64,000 nucleotides of DNA from assembly GCA_040081465.1 (NCBI GenBank), contig JBEBGL010000009.1, positions 1-64,000 on the forward strand, written 5' to 3'. Both the position numbers and the translations under genes were made by a program. Below, one piece after another: positions 16,393 to 25,197 of the stretch. The stretch comes from UBA668 sp040081465 (lineage in GTDB: Bacteria; Actinomycetota; Acidimicrobiia; Acidimicrobiales; Ilumatobacteraceae). Numbering within the stretch: the first letter of the stretch is position 1; every line of letters starts with the position of its first letter. The notes below the pieces were generated by a model. The model saw only the letters and a list, made by a program, of their open reading frames with translations, ran no database searches and was not told the DNA's origin.

Positions 16393-17241
16393 TTGAAGGG
16401 CCTCGTAACCAACACGATCAGGTTCAGCACTGTCGACGGGCCGGGCAACCGCTTCGTGATCTTTCTGCAGGGATGCAACTTCAACTGCGTCGCCTGCCAC
16501 AACCCCTACACGATCAACGTTTGCAACAACTGCGGAGACTGCGTCGACACCTGCCCGACCGGCGCACTGACCATCAACGATCTGGGGGCCGTGCAGTGGA
16601 ACGAGGCAGCGTGCGATGGCAAGGACACCTGTGTCACGGTGTGCCCCTACGACGCGACGCCGAAGGCTCGTTCCACCGACGTCGCCGAGCTGTTGGTCAA
16701 GATCAGGCAAGCGTCGCCATTCCTGAGCGGGATCACAGTCTCGGGTGGTGAGGCCACCCAGCAAACCGAGTTCGTCCACTCACTGTTCACCGCGATCAAA
16801 GCCGATCCAGAATTGCGACTTCTGACTTGTTTCGTCGACTCGAACGGCGCGACCGAACCCGCAACCTGGTCACAGCTGGCTCGCACGATGGATGGGGCAA
16901 TGATCGATCTCAAGTGCCTCGACCCCGAGATTCACCAACGTATGACCGGAAAATCAAACGACCAGGTACTGGCGAGTATTCGCCAACTGCACGGTCTTGG
17001 TCTGCTTTACGAGGTGCGACTTCTGCTGCTTGCCGGCGTCAACGACGATCCCGCGCTGTTAGCGCGCACGGCGGAGTGGCTCGCCGACGTCGACCCAGAG
17101 ATGCGCGTGAAGGTGATCGGCTTTCGGAGTCACGGCACCAGACCACACGACCCGCCGCTTGTCGAGCCATCGGCCGACTCAATTCACCGCGCCGCAGACT
17201 TGCTGCTCGACTTCGCACGGTTCGACGTCTGCGCCATCTGA
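16393..17241 (+). CDS. yjjW: YjjW-family glycyl radical enzyme activase (radical SAM)
   Basis: A 282-residue radical SAM enzyme that abstracts hydrogen from the radical glycine of its partner. The SAM cluster motif is GCNFNCVACH (CxxxCxxC). An inserted ferredoxin-like region follows with CNNCGDCVDTCPTG and CDGKDTCVTVCPYDA, as in pyruvate-formate-lyase-activase relatives with extra clusters. ITVSGGEATQQ is the glycine-rich SAM-binding strand. The start is TTG, 3 bases after yjjI, with GAGG inside the yjjI end as a ribosome site. It acts on the neighbouring YjjI protein by family logic. Confidence 0.92.
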   Translation: MKGLVTNTIRFSTVDGPGNRFVIFLQGCNFNCVACHNPYTINVCNNCGDCVDTCPTGALTINDLGAVQWNEAACDGKDTCVTVCPYDATPKARSTDVAELLVKIRQASPFLSGITVSGGEATQQTEFVHSLFTAIKADPELRLLTCFVDSNGATEPATWSQLARTMDGAMIDLKCLDPEIHQRMTGKSNDQVLASIRQLHGLGLLYEVRLLLLAGVNDDPALLARTAEWLADVDPEMRVKVIGFRSHGTRPHDPPLVEPSADSIHRAADLLLDFARFDVCAI

Positions 17242-17262
17242 GCAAGGCTGGGTCCTAACCCT

Positions 17263-18537
17263 ATGCATGACACACGACGATGGTTTCGGTTGCCGCCGTT
17301 GTTTGAGTGGATCCGCGGGTACGAACGACAATGGCTTGTCGCTGACTGCATAACCGGATTGCTGATTGTGACAATCGCAATCCCACTCAGCATCGGAATG
17401 GCAGAGGTAGCCGGCGTGGATCCGGTGGTCGGTCTCTACACCTGCGTCTTCCCACTAATCGCGTATGCCGCGTTCGGGTCGTCGCGGCACCTAGTGCTGG
17501 GACTCGATGCCTCAACGGCGGCGATGGTCGCGGCCGCTGTCGCACCTTTGGCAGTAGGTGATTCGAGCAGGTACCTCACACTCGCAAACCTGCTGGCGCT
17601 GTTGGCGGGCATCGTGTGTCTATTGGCGGGATTCCTGCGATTCGGAAGTCTCGCAACTCTCTTGTCGCCAGCCGCGCTGCTCGGTTACCAAGCGGGACTG
17701 GCGCTCACCGTCATTGTTAATCAATTGCCGAGATTGCTGCGCGTTCCATCGAGCGGCGGTGGCACCATCGAAAGGGTCACCTCGCTTCTGCGATCCATCG
17801 ATGACGTACAGGGATACTCGCTGTTGATTGGCGGCGGAATTCTCATCGCTCTTTTCGTAGCGCGCAGTTGGCATCCACACGTCCCAGCCGCTTTCGCTTT
17901 GCTGATCGTTGCGGCACTGGTGGTCAACCGTGGTTGGCTCGGCGAAGGCATCCAACTCATCGGCGAGATTCCGTCCGGTTCACCACCTTTGGGCTGGCCA
18001 ACCTTCACCGCAAGTGATCTGGCTGACCTGGCTCCTGCCGCTTTAGCGATCGCGCTAGTCGCCTCTGCGGACACGCTGGCTTCTTCAGAAGCGTTCGCCG
18101 CGAGAAACAACTACCAGGTCGATCCCAATCGCGAACTGGCCGGCCTTGGGGCAGCCAACGTTGTCTCAGGTCTGACCGGCGGCATCGCGGCGAGCGCAAG
18201 TGCAGCGCGCACCGCAGTCGCCGAATCCACAGGTGCGCACACACCGTTGGCCAGCATTGCCGCGGCGCTGGCATTGTTGGCTCTACTAACCACATTCACC
18301 CGGCCGCTCGAGTTGATCCCAATCGCCGCATTGGCAGCCGTGGTGATCGCGGCAATCAGTCGGCTGGTTGACATCAAGGCGTTCGTCTTGCTCTGGCGGC
18401 AACAGCGAGCCGAGTTCCTCGTCGCCGTTGCGGTCGCGATCATGGTCGTGCTCGTCGGCATTCTCGTCGCGATTGCGCTGGCGCTCGCGATTCCACTCGC
18501 GCGCTGGCTAATCGAGCGATCGCGCCGATCCAGTTAA
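17263..18537 (+). CDS. SulP-family anion transporter without STAS domain
   Basis: A 424-residue membrane protein with 10 or more hydrophobic segments. The N-terminal part matches the SulP/SLC26 fold: VADCITGLLIVTIAIPLSIGMAEVAGVDPVVGLYTCVFPLIAYAAFGSSRHLVLG. The usual C-terminal cytoplasmic STAS domain (about 120 residues) is missing; the protein ends right after the last helix with IERSRRSS. Sulfate is the textbook substrate, but bicarbonate and dicarboxylate carriers occur in the family. It begins 21 bases after yjjW. Its 3' end overlaps the convergent Rieske gene by 30 bases. Confidence 0.88.
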   Translation: MHDTRRWFRLPPLFEWIRGYERQWLVADCITGLLIVTIAIPLSIGMAEVAGVDPVVGLYTCVFPLIAYAAFGSSRHLVLGLDASTAAMVAAAVAPLAVGDSSRYLTLANLLALLAGIVCLLAGFLRFGSLATLLSPAALLGYQAGLALTVIVNQLPRLLRVPSSGGGTIERVTSLLRSIDDVQGYSLLIGGGILIALFVARSWHPHVPAAFALLIVAALVVNRGWLGEGIQLIGEIPSGSPPLGWPTFTASDLADLAPAALAIALVASADTLASSEAFAARNNYQVDPNRELAGLGAANVVSGLTGGIAASASAARTAVAESTGAHTPLASIAAALALLALLTTFTRPLELIPIAALAAVVIAAISRLVDIKAFVLLWRQQRAEFLVAVAVAIMVVLVGILVAIALALAIPLARWLIERSRRSS

Positions 18538-19689
18538 CGCGCGAGAGATGTAACGATCGAAGTCGTAAACGTTGCGTTCAAGATACGACAGCGGGCCGCG
18601 AGTCATCGACGGTTGCAGAGCGCGGAATACGCCTTCCACGATTGGCTGATCCTCCGAGTTGACCAAGTTCAGCAGCTCCAGCAACTCAGCCACGTACGTG
18701 TCGGGGTCGGCTTGATCGGCCAGCACCTCCGGAGCGACCGATACGTCCCAACGAATGCGAACTCGATCGACACCAACCGGACTGAGCTGCAGGTACCACA
18801 ACCAGTCAGGCTGCAACTGCATTACATGCGTCGGGAACGCGGCGCCGAGCACAATCGTGCGCCGCCAGTCACCGTCTAGCGAAGTGTTGTCCGGATGAGC
18901 GACGCCAGACTTTGCGTCACCATCGTGAACAACAACGTGGTGGGCAAAGTGATCGTTGCCTGGGTGCATGGTTGTGTCGAGCGTGTTGTCGCCGTCTTTG
19001 GAGAAGCTGTTCTTGTGCACCTTGAACACGTGATACGCGTCCATGAAGTTCTCGTAGAGCAACTTCCAATTCGTGTTCCACACATCGACCTGGCGAAACA
19101 CCGGCACGTAACCGGCCATCTGGTAGCGGCCGACAACTTCGGTGAGTCCGGCCAAACGCGAGCACAAGTCGGCAGCGTCGGGATTCTGCGTGACGAAAAG
19201 AAAGCCTTCCCACTCCTCAAGCCGCAACGACGTAAGACGGTGATCGGCAGCGTTGAAGGCACGGCCATTGCTATCAACCGTGCGATTCATATACGGCGCA
19301 CCGATTAGCTGACCGTCGAGCCGATACACCCACGCGTGGTAGGGGCACGTGATCCGCGTCTCGTTGCCGCAACCCTGCAGAAGTGGCGAACCACGATGCA
19401 CGCAGATGTTGTCGAAGGCACCGATTGTGCCGTCGTCACTGCGCAAGACGATGATCGAACGTTGCTCGCCACCGACAGATGGAATTGTGGCGGTCAGATA
19501 ATCGCCGCCAGCCGGCAGGTCGGCAGTGCGCCCGACACAAATCCATTCGTTCGCGAAAACGCGCTCGTGCTCACGTGCAAGCACGTCGGTCGATGTGTAG
19601 GCGGCCGAAGGCAACATGCGGGCTTCTTCAAACGGCAACCGCGCGTGCTCGGCGAGATCTGACCAGATCTGCTCGTCGTTACTCGACAT
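18508..19689 (-). CDS. Rieske non-haem iron oxygenase, alpha subunit
   Basis: A 393-residue ring-hydroxylating-type oxygenase subunit. The Rieske [2Fe-2S] site is CVHRGSPLLQGC with CPYHAW about 17 residues later. The mononuclear iron region reads NWKLLYENFMDAYHVFKVHKNSF with the two histidines. The family includes aromatic dioxygenases and quaternary-amine monooxygenases such as glycine betaine demethylase. The YENFMDAYH form and the absence of a beta subunit lean towards the second type, but the substrate is open. It overlaps the upstream hypothetical gene by 11 bases. No reductase gene is adjacent. Confidence 0.88.
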   Translation of the reverse strand: MSSNDEQIWSDLAEHARLPFEEARMLPSAAYTSTDVLAREHERVFANEWICVGRTADLPAGGDYLTATIPSVGGEQRSIIVLRSDDGTIGAFDNICVHRGSPLLQGCGNETRITCPYHAWVYRLDGQLIGAPYMNRTVDSNGRAFNAADHRLTSLRLEEWEGFLFVTQNPDAADLCSRLAGLTEVVGRYQMAGYVPVFRQVDVWNTNWKLLYENFMDAYHVFKVHKNSFSKDGDNTLDTTMHPGNDHFAHHVVVHDGDAKSGVAHPDNTSLDGDWRRTIVLGAAFPTHVMQLQPDWLWYLQLSPVGVDRVRIRWDVSVAPEVLADQADPDTYVAELLELLNLVNSEDQPIVEGVFRALQPSMTRGPLSYLERNVYDFDRYISRALTGSARSLD

Positions 19690-20431
19690 CTAGCACGTCT
19701 CCTTGCCGCCACGGCAGCGTCGACATCGTGACCGTCCACTCGCCCCCACTCAATTCGGCAACGCTGAACTCACAATCGAGTAGCGCCTCGACCGTCGTTC
19801 GATCTGCTGCGTACTCGTCAAGTAGGTCGGGCAATCGTGCCATGCGTGGAATCGGGATCGCCCGGTCGCGTACGAACACGGCGATGCCGCCCGCGCGGTA
19901 AGTCGAAGCCAGGCCGTCATGAGTCACCGTCAGCGGCTCGCGACTGCCGGGCACTAGTCGCCACTCCTCGACATACGCGCCACTGGGTGCTCGCTCAATC
20001 ATCACCGTCGCGTCCTCACTCCAGGACATCAGGCCGGGTTCTGGAAACGCGGACACCGGCTGGAAGTTGACCCCATGGCCGCGAGTGTTCCACGACGCCG
20101 TCGCCGAGCGGAGCCCGTCATCATCAACCACCGCGGGTCCACATTCCGTGAACCCGCTGCTCGCATCATTCGCCGCAATCGCGCGCAGCTCGTCCATCGA
20201 GCATTCGTGCAGACCTGCTCGACGCGAGATGTCGAATGCCCAAGCGTTGATGCGCACATCCGCCATTTGCGACTGGGTCTGCAGCCACACGACGGAGGTG
20301 GTGTCGTCGAGCGTGCCATCAGCGAATTCGATCCACGCGCGCTTCCAGCAACCAAACATCAGCTCGGGAACTGTCGCGGTGGCCACATGCGCACGATAGT
20401 TGTTGGGCTGAGAAAGCTGTTCCTCACACAC
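19679..20431 (-). CDS. Conserved hypothetical protein coupled to the Rieske gene
   Basis: A 250-residue soluble protein that starts with GTG and overlaps the Rieske gene by 11 bases, so both are likely made together. Readable blocks are FGCWKRAWIEFADGT, VVWLQTQSQMADVRI and ISRRAGLHECSMDELRAIAA; the tryptophan-rich, arginine-rich first third suggests a beta-barrel or lipocalin-like ligand pocket, but this is only an impression. I do not recognise a named domain. Its role is probably linked to the oxygenase substrate. Confidence 0.75.
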   Translation of the reverse strand: MCEEQLSQPNNYRAHVATATVPELMFGCWKRAWIEFADGTLDDTTSVVWLQTQSQMADVRINAWAFDISRRAGLHECSMDELRAIAANDASSGFTECGPAVVDDDGLRSATASWNTRGHGVNFQPVSAFPEPGLMSWSEDATVMIERAPSGAYVEEWRLVPGSREPLTVTHDGLASTYRAGGIAVFVRDRAIPIPRMARLPDLLDEYAADRTTVEALLDCEFSVAELSGGEWTVTMSTLPWRQGDVLDVE

Positions 20432-20460
20432 TGTTCACATTCGCACGCCATGCTGCAGTC

Positions 20461-21405
20461 ATGCGATACATAGCTGTTGCCGCCCTGCTCACTGCTGGAT
20501 GCTCAGGTGCGACAACGGTCGCGACAGTCGTCACGACGACCCCGACCGCGAGCAGCACGACTTCAACGACAACCTCCATAGCAAACTGTCGAGACGCGGG
20601 GCTCGCGACAACAGTGGCGTACACAACGATCGCAGGCGTCGACGAGAACCTGACCAGCCTCGATATCTACCAGCCCCCTACGGTCGAATGCGATGCTCCG
20701 GTCGTCATGTGGGTGCACGGTGGCGGCTACTCAATCGGCGACAAGAGCAACCAGATCGCCAACAAGGCCCGACTGTTTAACGACGCCGGTTGGATTCTGG
20801 TGAGCGTCAACTATCGGCTCACCACGCCCGGTCTGAGCAACTCCGCGCAATACCCCGATCATTACAACGACGTCGCTGATGCTGTTGCGTGGGTACACGA
20901 CAACATCGCCGACTACGGCGGCGACCCGACGCGCATCGCTTTGCTCGGTCACTCGGCGGGCGCGGACATTGTTTCGAATGTCGTCACCAATCCGGACTAC
21001 CTGCACGACGTCGGCCTCGAACTATCGGCAATCAGTTGTGCAGGTCCGTTGGATACTGAGGGCTTCGACAAGGCACAAGCAGGATCGAATGATCCCGATG
21101 GACAACTCGCACAGTGGAAGAACGCGCTCGGCAACAATCCGGACTACATCGCGCAGACGTCTGCAACTCTGTTGGTCGAGCCAGGCATTGGAATCCCACC
21201 AATGATCGGGGTCACACGTGGCACTCCCCAACGGCAGCAGATCGAGATGGCGTTCCTGGCCGCACTTACCGCCGCAGGCATCGACGCAGTCACGATCGAT
21301 GCACGGTCACTGACGCACAGCGAAGTGAGCACTCGCATCGGCGCCGCCAACGACCAGGTGATGACTCCACCGCTGATGCAATTCCTGACCAATTGCCTCA
21401 ACTAG
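20461..21405 (+). CDS. Lipoprotein alpha/beta hydrolase (esterase-like)
   Basis: A 314-residue exported lipoprotein. The signal peptide ends in the lipobox LTAGC, followed by a Thr/Ser-rich linker to about residue 45. The hydrolase domain has the oxyanion motif MWVHGGGYSIGD and the nucleophile elbow LLGHSAGAD; HSEVS near the C-terminus provides the probable catalytic histidine. This is the carboxylesterase/BD-FAE-type layout. It acts outside the membrane on an unknown ester. It is divergent from the Rieske pair with only 29 bases between. Confidence 0.88.
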   Translation: MRYIAVAALLTAGCSGATTVATVVTTTPTASSTTSTTTSIANCRDAGLATTVAYTTIAGVDENLTSLDIYQPPTVECDAPVVMWVHGGGYSIGDKSNQIANKARLFNDAGWILVSVNYRLTTPGLSNSAQYPDHYNDVADAVAWVHDNIADYGGDPTRIALLGHSAGADIVSNVVTNPDYLHDVGLELSAISCAGPLDTEGFDKAQAGSNDPDGQLAQWKNALGNNPDYIAQTSATLLVEPGIGIPPMIGVTRGTPQRQQIEMAFLAALTAAGIDAVTIDARSLTHSEVSTRIGAANDQVMTPPLMQFLTNCLN

Positions 21406-21446
21406 TCGTGACTGGCTGAGCAAACGAACTCGCGGAACTGCTGGGA

Positions 21447-21452
21447 TAGCTT
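21447..21452 (+). promoter_or_regulatory. Leaderless promoter -10 element TAGCTT
   Basis: TAGCTT, then 6 bases, then the GTG at 21459. The same hexamer and spacing occur before the gene at 1764. Confidence 0.5.
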
Positions 21453-21458
21453 GATCTT

Positions 21459-23171
21459 GTGATCGAGTCCTCCGAGCCCGCGCTGCTACGCCGAATTCGC
21501 GAGTCGGTCATCGGCGACGATCAGGTGATGGACGGACCCTACGGTCCGCGCCGAATCACGTATGCCGACTACACGGCCTCGGGTCGAGCGCTGACCTTCA
21601 TTGAAGACTTCATCCGCGAGGAAGTGCTGCCGCGCTACGCCAACACGCACACCGAGTCGTCGGGTACGGGGTTGCAAACCACACGTTTGCGCGAGGGTGC
21701 TCGCCAGATCATCCACGAGTCGGTGGGCGGCGACGACGAGACGTGCGTGATCTTCTGCGGCTCGGGCGCCACAGGCGCGATCGACAAGTTGATCGGCATC
21801 ATGAACCTTCGGATTCCTGCCGACCTCGACGACCGTTACGGGCTGTCGCAGCACATCCCGAAGAACGAGCGGCCGATCGTGTTTGTTGGCCCGTTCGAGC
21901 ACCACTCAAACGAACTGCCGTGGCGCGAATCGATCGCCGATGTCGTGACAATCCCCGAGGACTCCGACGGCCACATCGACCTCGCTCAACTCGAGCGCGA
22001 ACTGATCGCGCATGCCGATCGCACAGTGAAGATTGGCTCGTTCTCCGCCGCGTCGAACGTGACTGGCATCGTGTCGAACACATGCGCCATCGCCGACATG
22101 TTGCACAACCATGGCGCGCTGTCGTTCTGGGACTTCGCCGCCGCCGGCCCGTACGTCGACATCGAGATGTACCCGCAGTGCGCTGAACATCCGCTGGCGT
22201 TCAAAGACGCTGTGTTCCTCAGCCCGCACAAGTTCGTCGGCGGCCCCGGGACCCCAGGCGTTCTCGTCGCTCGCCGCGCGCTGTTGCACAACCGGGTGCC
22301 CGACGTGGTCGGTGGCGGAACCGTGACATACGTAAACCCGACCGAGCATCGATTCCTCGACGATCCAGTTCATCGCGAAGAAGGCGGAACTCCCGCGATC
22401 GTCGAATCGATCCGTGCCGGTCTCGTCTTCCAACTCAAGCAGGCCGTTGGTGTCGCGACGATCAAGGAAAGGGAAGAGTCCTACTGGCACAGAGCAGTCG
22501 CGACGTGGTCGGCGAATCCGGCGATGCAGATCCTCGGTAACACAGATTCCGAACGATTGTCGATTCTGTCCTTCGTCGTGAAGCGGCCTGAGGGCCGCTA
22601 CCTGCATCACAACTTCGTTGTTGCACTGCTCAGCGATCTATTCGGGATTCAGTCGCGAGGCGGATGCTCGTGCGCTGGCCCGTACGGCCACCGACTGCTC
22701 GGCATCGACATCGAGCGATCACACGAGTTCGAACACGAGATCACTGAAGGTTGCGAGGGAATTAAGCCGGGTTGGACGCGCGTCAGCTTCAACTACTTCA
22801 TCTCCGAGACAGTGTTTAAGTACCTCGTCGATGCAGTCGACCTCGTCGCCGAGCATGGCTGGAAGTTGCTGCCCGAGTATCGATTCAACGCTGCCAACGG
22901 CGTGTGGCACCACCGTGCAGGCGCGGTCGAGCCACCGCTGCGGTTGTCGCAGCTCTCCTACGACGCGACCACTGGCGAGATGATTCGTCCACCGGTCGAT
23001 CGCGTACGAGCTCCCGAATCGGCGCTTGCCGGGTACCTCGACGAAGCGCGCAGACTCTTCGCTGCCGCAACACCGTGGACCGACACCGCGCGACACACCG
23101 AGACGTTGTCGGTTGCCTTCGAAAACCTGCGCTGGTTCGACCTTCCGGCGGAATCACTCACCTCGCCGTAG
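21459..23171 (+). CDS. Class V aminotransferase-fold PLP enzyme (cysteine desulfurase-like)
   Basis: A 570-residue PLP enzyme. Fold type I class V features are ADYTASGRAL near the N-terminus, VIFCGSGATGAIDKLI (phosphate cup), SFSAASNVTG, WDFAAAGPYVDIEM, and the lysine in FLSPHKFVGGPGTPGVLV. A GGCSCAGPYGHRLLG segment carries two cysteines where cysteine desulfurases have their catalytic loop. It is about 150 residues longer than IscS/SufS, with a C-terminal extension of unknown role. The sulfur-donor role is possible but unproven. No iron-sulfur assembly genes are adjacent. Confidence 0.85.
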   Translation: MIESSEPALLRRIRESVIGDDQVMDGPYGPRRITYADYTASGRALTFIEDFIREEVLPRYANTHTESSGTGLQTTRLREGARQIIHESVGGDDETCVIFCGSGATGAIDKLIGIMNLRIPADLDDRYGLSQHIPKNERPIVFVGPFEHHSNELPWRESIADVVTIPEDSDGHIDLAQLERELIAHADRTVKIGSFSAASNVTGIVSNTCAIADMLHNHGALSFWDFAAAGPYVDIEMYPQCAEHPLAFKDAVFLSPHKFVGGPGTPGVLVARRALLHNRVPDVVGGGTVTYVNPTEHRFLDDPVHREEGGTPAIVESIRAGLVFQLKQAVGVATIKEREESYWHRAVATWSANPAMQILGNTDSERLSILSFVVKRPEGRYLHHNFVVALLSDLFGIQSRGGCSCAGPYGHRLLGIDIERSHEFEHEITEGCEGIKPGWTRVSFNYFISETVFKYLVDAVDLVAEHGWKLLPEYRFNAANGVWHHRAGAVEPPLRLSQLSYDATTGEMIRPPVDRVRAPESALAGYLDEARRLFAAATPWTDTARHTETLSVAFENLRWFDLPAESLTSP

Positions 23172-23221
23172 CGAGTCGCGAAGTATTGTCCACGAGACAA
23201 TCGCTCACTCAAGGAGTTCAT

Positions 23222-23722
23222 ATGCGCAAGCTCACGGCATTCGTCGCGGTCGGCCTAATCGTTGCAATCGCTGGTTGCTCGGACGAAGGTAGCGACAAGG
23301 ACAGCCTCGACGACAAGACGGTCACTGTCACCCACCCCGAGGTCGAACCGCCGACCTACATCGACAACGGCGACGAAGGCCCGTCGGTCGGCGACGTTCG
23401 CTTGTTTCACTTCGACGGTGTTGCCGACGATGACAGCGTCGTTGGCACCGACTGGATAATGACCACGACCGCGGTCGACTCCCCCGAGGTCGGCGTTCAG
23501 GTGCGTGTCGTCACTGGCGTGTTTTCATTTGGCACCGACGGCGATCAGTTGATCCTTGAAGGGGCTGCGCTCTACCCGGGCGAAGGCGCGACGTTGAAGG
23601 TGTCGTCGTCAACCATCCGGTCGATCATCGGCGGGTCCGGCAAGTACCGCGGTGCGTCCGGTTGGGTCGAATCGATCCACCACGAAGATGGCACCTGGGA
23701 GCACATCTTCCACATCGAGTAG
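23222..23722 (+). CDS. Small lipoprotein with allene-oxide-cyclase-like / dirigent-like barrel
   Basis: A 166-residue lipoprotein: the signal peptide ends at VAIAGC, followed by an acidic linker. The mature part ends in IIGGSGKYRGASGWVESIHHEDGTWEHIFHIE, the pattern of the small beta-barrel shared by dirigent and allene oxide cyclase proteins, here of unknown function. AAGGAG sits just upstream of the ATG, one of the few canonical ribosome sites in the window. The start lies 50 bases after the aminotransferase stop. Confidence 0.75.
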   Translation: MRKLTAFVAVGLIVAIAGCSDEGSDKDSLDDKTVTVTHPEVEPPTYIDNGDEGPSVGDVRLFHFDGVADDDSVVGTDWIMTTTAVDSPEVGVQVRVVTGVFSFGTDGDQLILEGAALYPGEGATLKVSSSTIRSIIGGSGKYRGASGWVESIHHEDGTWEHIFHIE

Positions 23723-23745
23723 TTCGTCACCCACAGAAACTGGGG

Positions 23746-23775
23746 TTGCGTAAGGATTCTGAGTCACTCTAGAAT
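23746..23775 (+). promoter_or_regulatory. Promoter of the sirohaem/sulfite reductase operon
   Basis: TTGCGT (23746-23751), an 18-base spacer, then TAGAAT (23770-23775), a near-consensus sigma-70-type pair. Seven bases after the -10 comes ATT at 23783, in frame with the sirohaem gene. Two direct CTATTCC copies (23781-23787 and 23803-23809), 22 bases apart, flank CTATCGGATTTAG and may be an operator. Confidence 0.5.
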
Positions 23776-23782
23776 CCCGACT

Positions 23783-24463
23783 ATTCCTATCGGATTTAGT
23801 ACCTATTCCGCTCCGGCGTACCCAGTCAACCTCGTTGTCGCGGGTGCACCCGCCCTTGTGGTTGGTGGCGGGCATATCGGGCTCCGCAAGGTGGAAGGGC
23901 TGCTGGGGTCTGGTGCGCTGGTAACCATCGTTGCCCCAGTCGTCGAGTTTGACGGGGCAGCCTTAGACGTCGTTCACGGGCTAGTGCGGCGCGGCAACGT
24001 GCAGTGGCGTCGGCGTCGCTACCGAGCGGGCGAGGCTGCTGAGTACCGATTGGTCATCTCGGCAACCGGGGTGCGCGAGGTCGACGAACAGGTGTATCGC
24101 GACGCGGTCGCAGCCGGGGTGCCGGTCAACGTGGCCGACGTGCCGTCGTTGTGCACCTTTACCCTGCCGGCCATCGTGCGTCGTGGTGACGTACAAGTCG
24201 CCGTCTCGAGCAACGGTCGCAGCCCGGCACTTGCATCGTGGTTGCGCGATCAGCTTGCAGATGCGTTGCCCAGTGCAATTGCTGACGCGCTCGAGCTAGT
24301 CGCCGAAGTGCGAGCAGAGTTGAAGGCCAGCGGCCAGTCAACGGAGAGAGTCGGCTGGCACGAAGCCTTCGACAGCGGGTTCGTGCAGTTAGTCGCTGAG
24401 GGCGAACGTGAAGGCGCCCGAGAACTACTGCGCGAGCGGCTCGGATTGGTAGGCGCGTCGTGA
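23783..24463 (+). CDS. Precorrin-2 dehydrogenase / sirohydrochlorin ferrochelatase-type protein
   Basis: The CysG N-terminal-type enzyme oxidises precorrin-2 to sirohydrochlorin and may insert iron. The motif VVGGGHIGLRKVEGLL is the NAD site; FTLPAIVRRGDVQVAVSSNGRSPALASWLRDQL is the family's second block. The first ordinary start in frame is GTG at 23858, which would cut off the first Rossmann strand. The frame upstream reads STYSAPAYPVNLVVAGAPAL, the expected N-terminus, but has no ATG, GTG or TTG. The spacing to the promoter points to ATT at 23783 (226 residues); this start is inference, and 23858 is the conservative choice. The stop overlaps the next gene (GTGA). Confidence 0.8.
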   Translation: MPIGFSTYSAPAYPVNLVVAGAPALVVGGGHIGLRKVEGLLGSGALVTIVAPVVEFDGAALDVVHGLVRRGNVQWRRRRYRAGEAAEYRLVISATGVREVDEQVYRDAVAAGVPVNVADVPSLCTFTLPAIVRRGDVQVAVSSNGRSPALASWLRDQLADALPSAIADALELVAEVRAELKASGQSTERVGWHEAFDSGFVQLVAEGEREGARELLRERLGLVGAS

Positions 24464-25197
24464 CCGTGTATCTCGTCGGTGCTGGCCCTGGCGACCCAGA
24501 CCTGCTGACCGTGAAGGCTGCGCGCTTGTTGCGGCGCGCCGACGTCGTTGTGCACGACCGGCTTGTGCCCGACGAGATTCTTGCTCTCGCGCCACCGTGG
24601 GCAGAACTCGTCGACGTTGGCAAGCGGCCCGGTGGCAGTGTGCAACAGGCCTCGATCAATGCAGTGCTAGTTGACCGCGGTGGACGCTTCGACTGCGTCG
24701 TGCGCCTAAAAGGTGGCGATCCGCACGTCTTTGGGCGTGCAGCCGAAGAACAAATCGCGCTCGCCAATGCGGGCATCGCTTCTGAAGTCGTTCCCGGCAT
24801 TTCGTCGGCCATCGCTGCTCCGGCTGCAGTTGGCATTCCTTTGACGACGCGGCTCGCAGCCAGCGGCTTCACGGTTGTCACTGCGCATCAAGATCCGACC
24901 ACCGATCGCAGCCTTGATTGGGAAGCGTTGGCACGGCTTGGGACGACGCTGGTGATCCTGATGGGTGCAGCTCGCGCGGCCGCCTTCCGCGACCGATTGC
25001 TGACTGGCGGCATGGATCCGCTCACGCCAGTCGCGATCATCACCGACGCGACATTGCCAACAATGCGCGAGACGAGATTGCGACTCGCCGACCTCGGCGA
25101 CGAACCGGTTGCCAATCCGTCAGTCATCGTGATCGGCGCCGTCGCGTCGCTCGACCTCCGTTCCTTCGCAAGCGACAGCCTGGAGACATCATCATGA
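24460..25197 (+). CDS. cobA: Uroporphyrinogen-III C-methyltransferase
   Basis: A 245-residue SAM-dependent methyltransferase that makes precorrin-2 from uroporphyrinogen III. Signatures are VYLVGAGPGDPDLLTVKAARLL at the N-terminus, VVHDRLV, and VVRLKGGDPHVFGR, followed by VVPGISSAIAAPAAVGIPLTTR. The length is that of a stand-alone enzyme, not a CysG fusion. It starts with GTG overlapping the previous stop and overlaps the next gene by ATGA. Together with its neighbours it supplies sirohaem for the reductase. Confidence 0.95.
   Translation: MTVYLVGAGPGDPDLLTVKAARLLRRADVVVHDRLVPDEILALAPPWAELVDVGKRPGGSVQQASINAVLVDRGGRFDCVVRLKGGDPHVFGRAAEEQIALANAGIASEVVPGISSAIAAPAAVGIPLTTRLAASGFTVVTAHQDPTTDRSLDWEALARLGTTLVILMGAARAAAFRDRLLTGGMDPLTPVAIITDATLPTMRETRLRLADLGDEPVANPSVIVIGAVASLDLRSFASDSLETSS

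Noticed and set aside
17251..17262. GGTCCTAACCC just before the SulP start as another hypoxia-type site
   Set aside because: Its spacing and length differ from the nifJ and yjjI sites, and it lies only a few bases before the ATG.
24918..25193. N-terminal extension of the sulfite reductase
   Set aside because: It overprints the methyltransferase gene in another frame and has no family similarity; the ATGA overlap at 25194 fits the operon.
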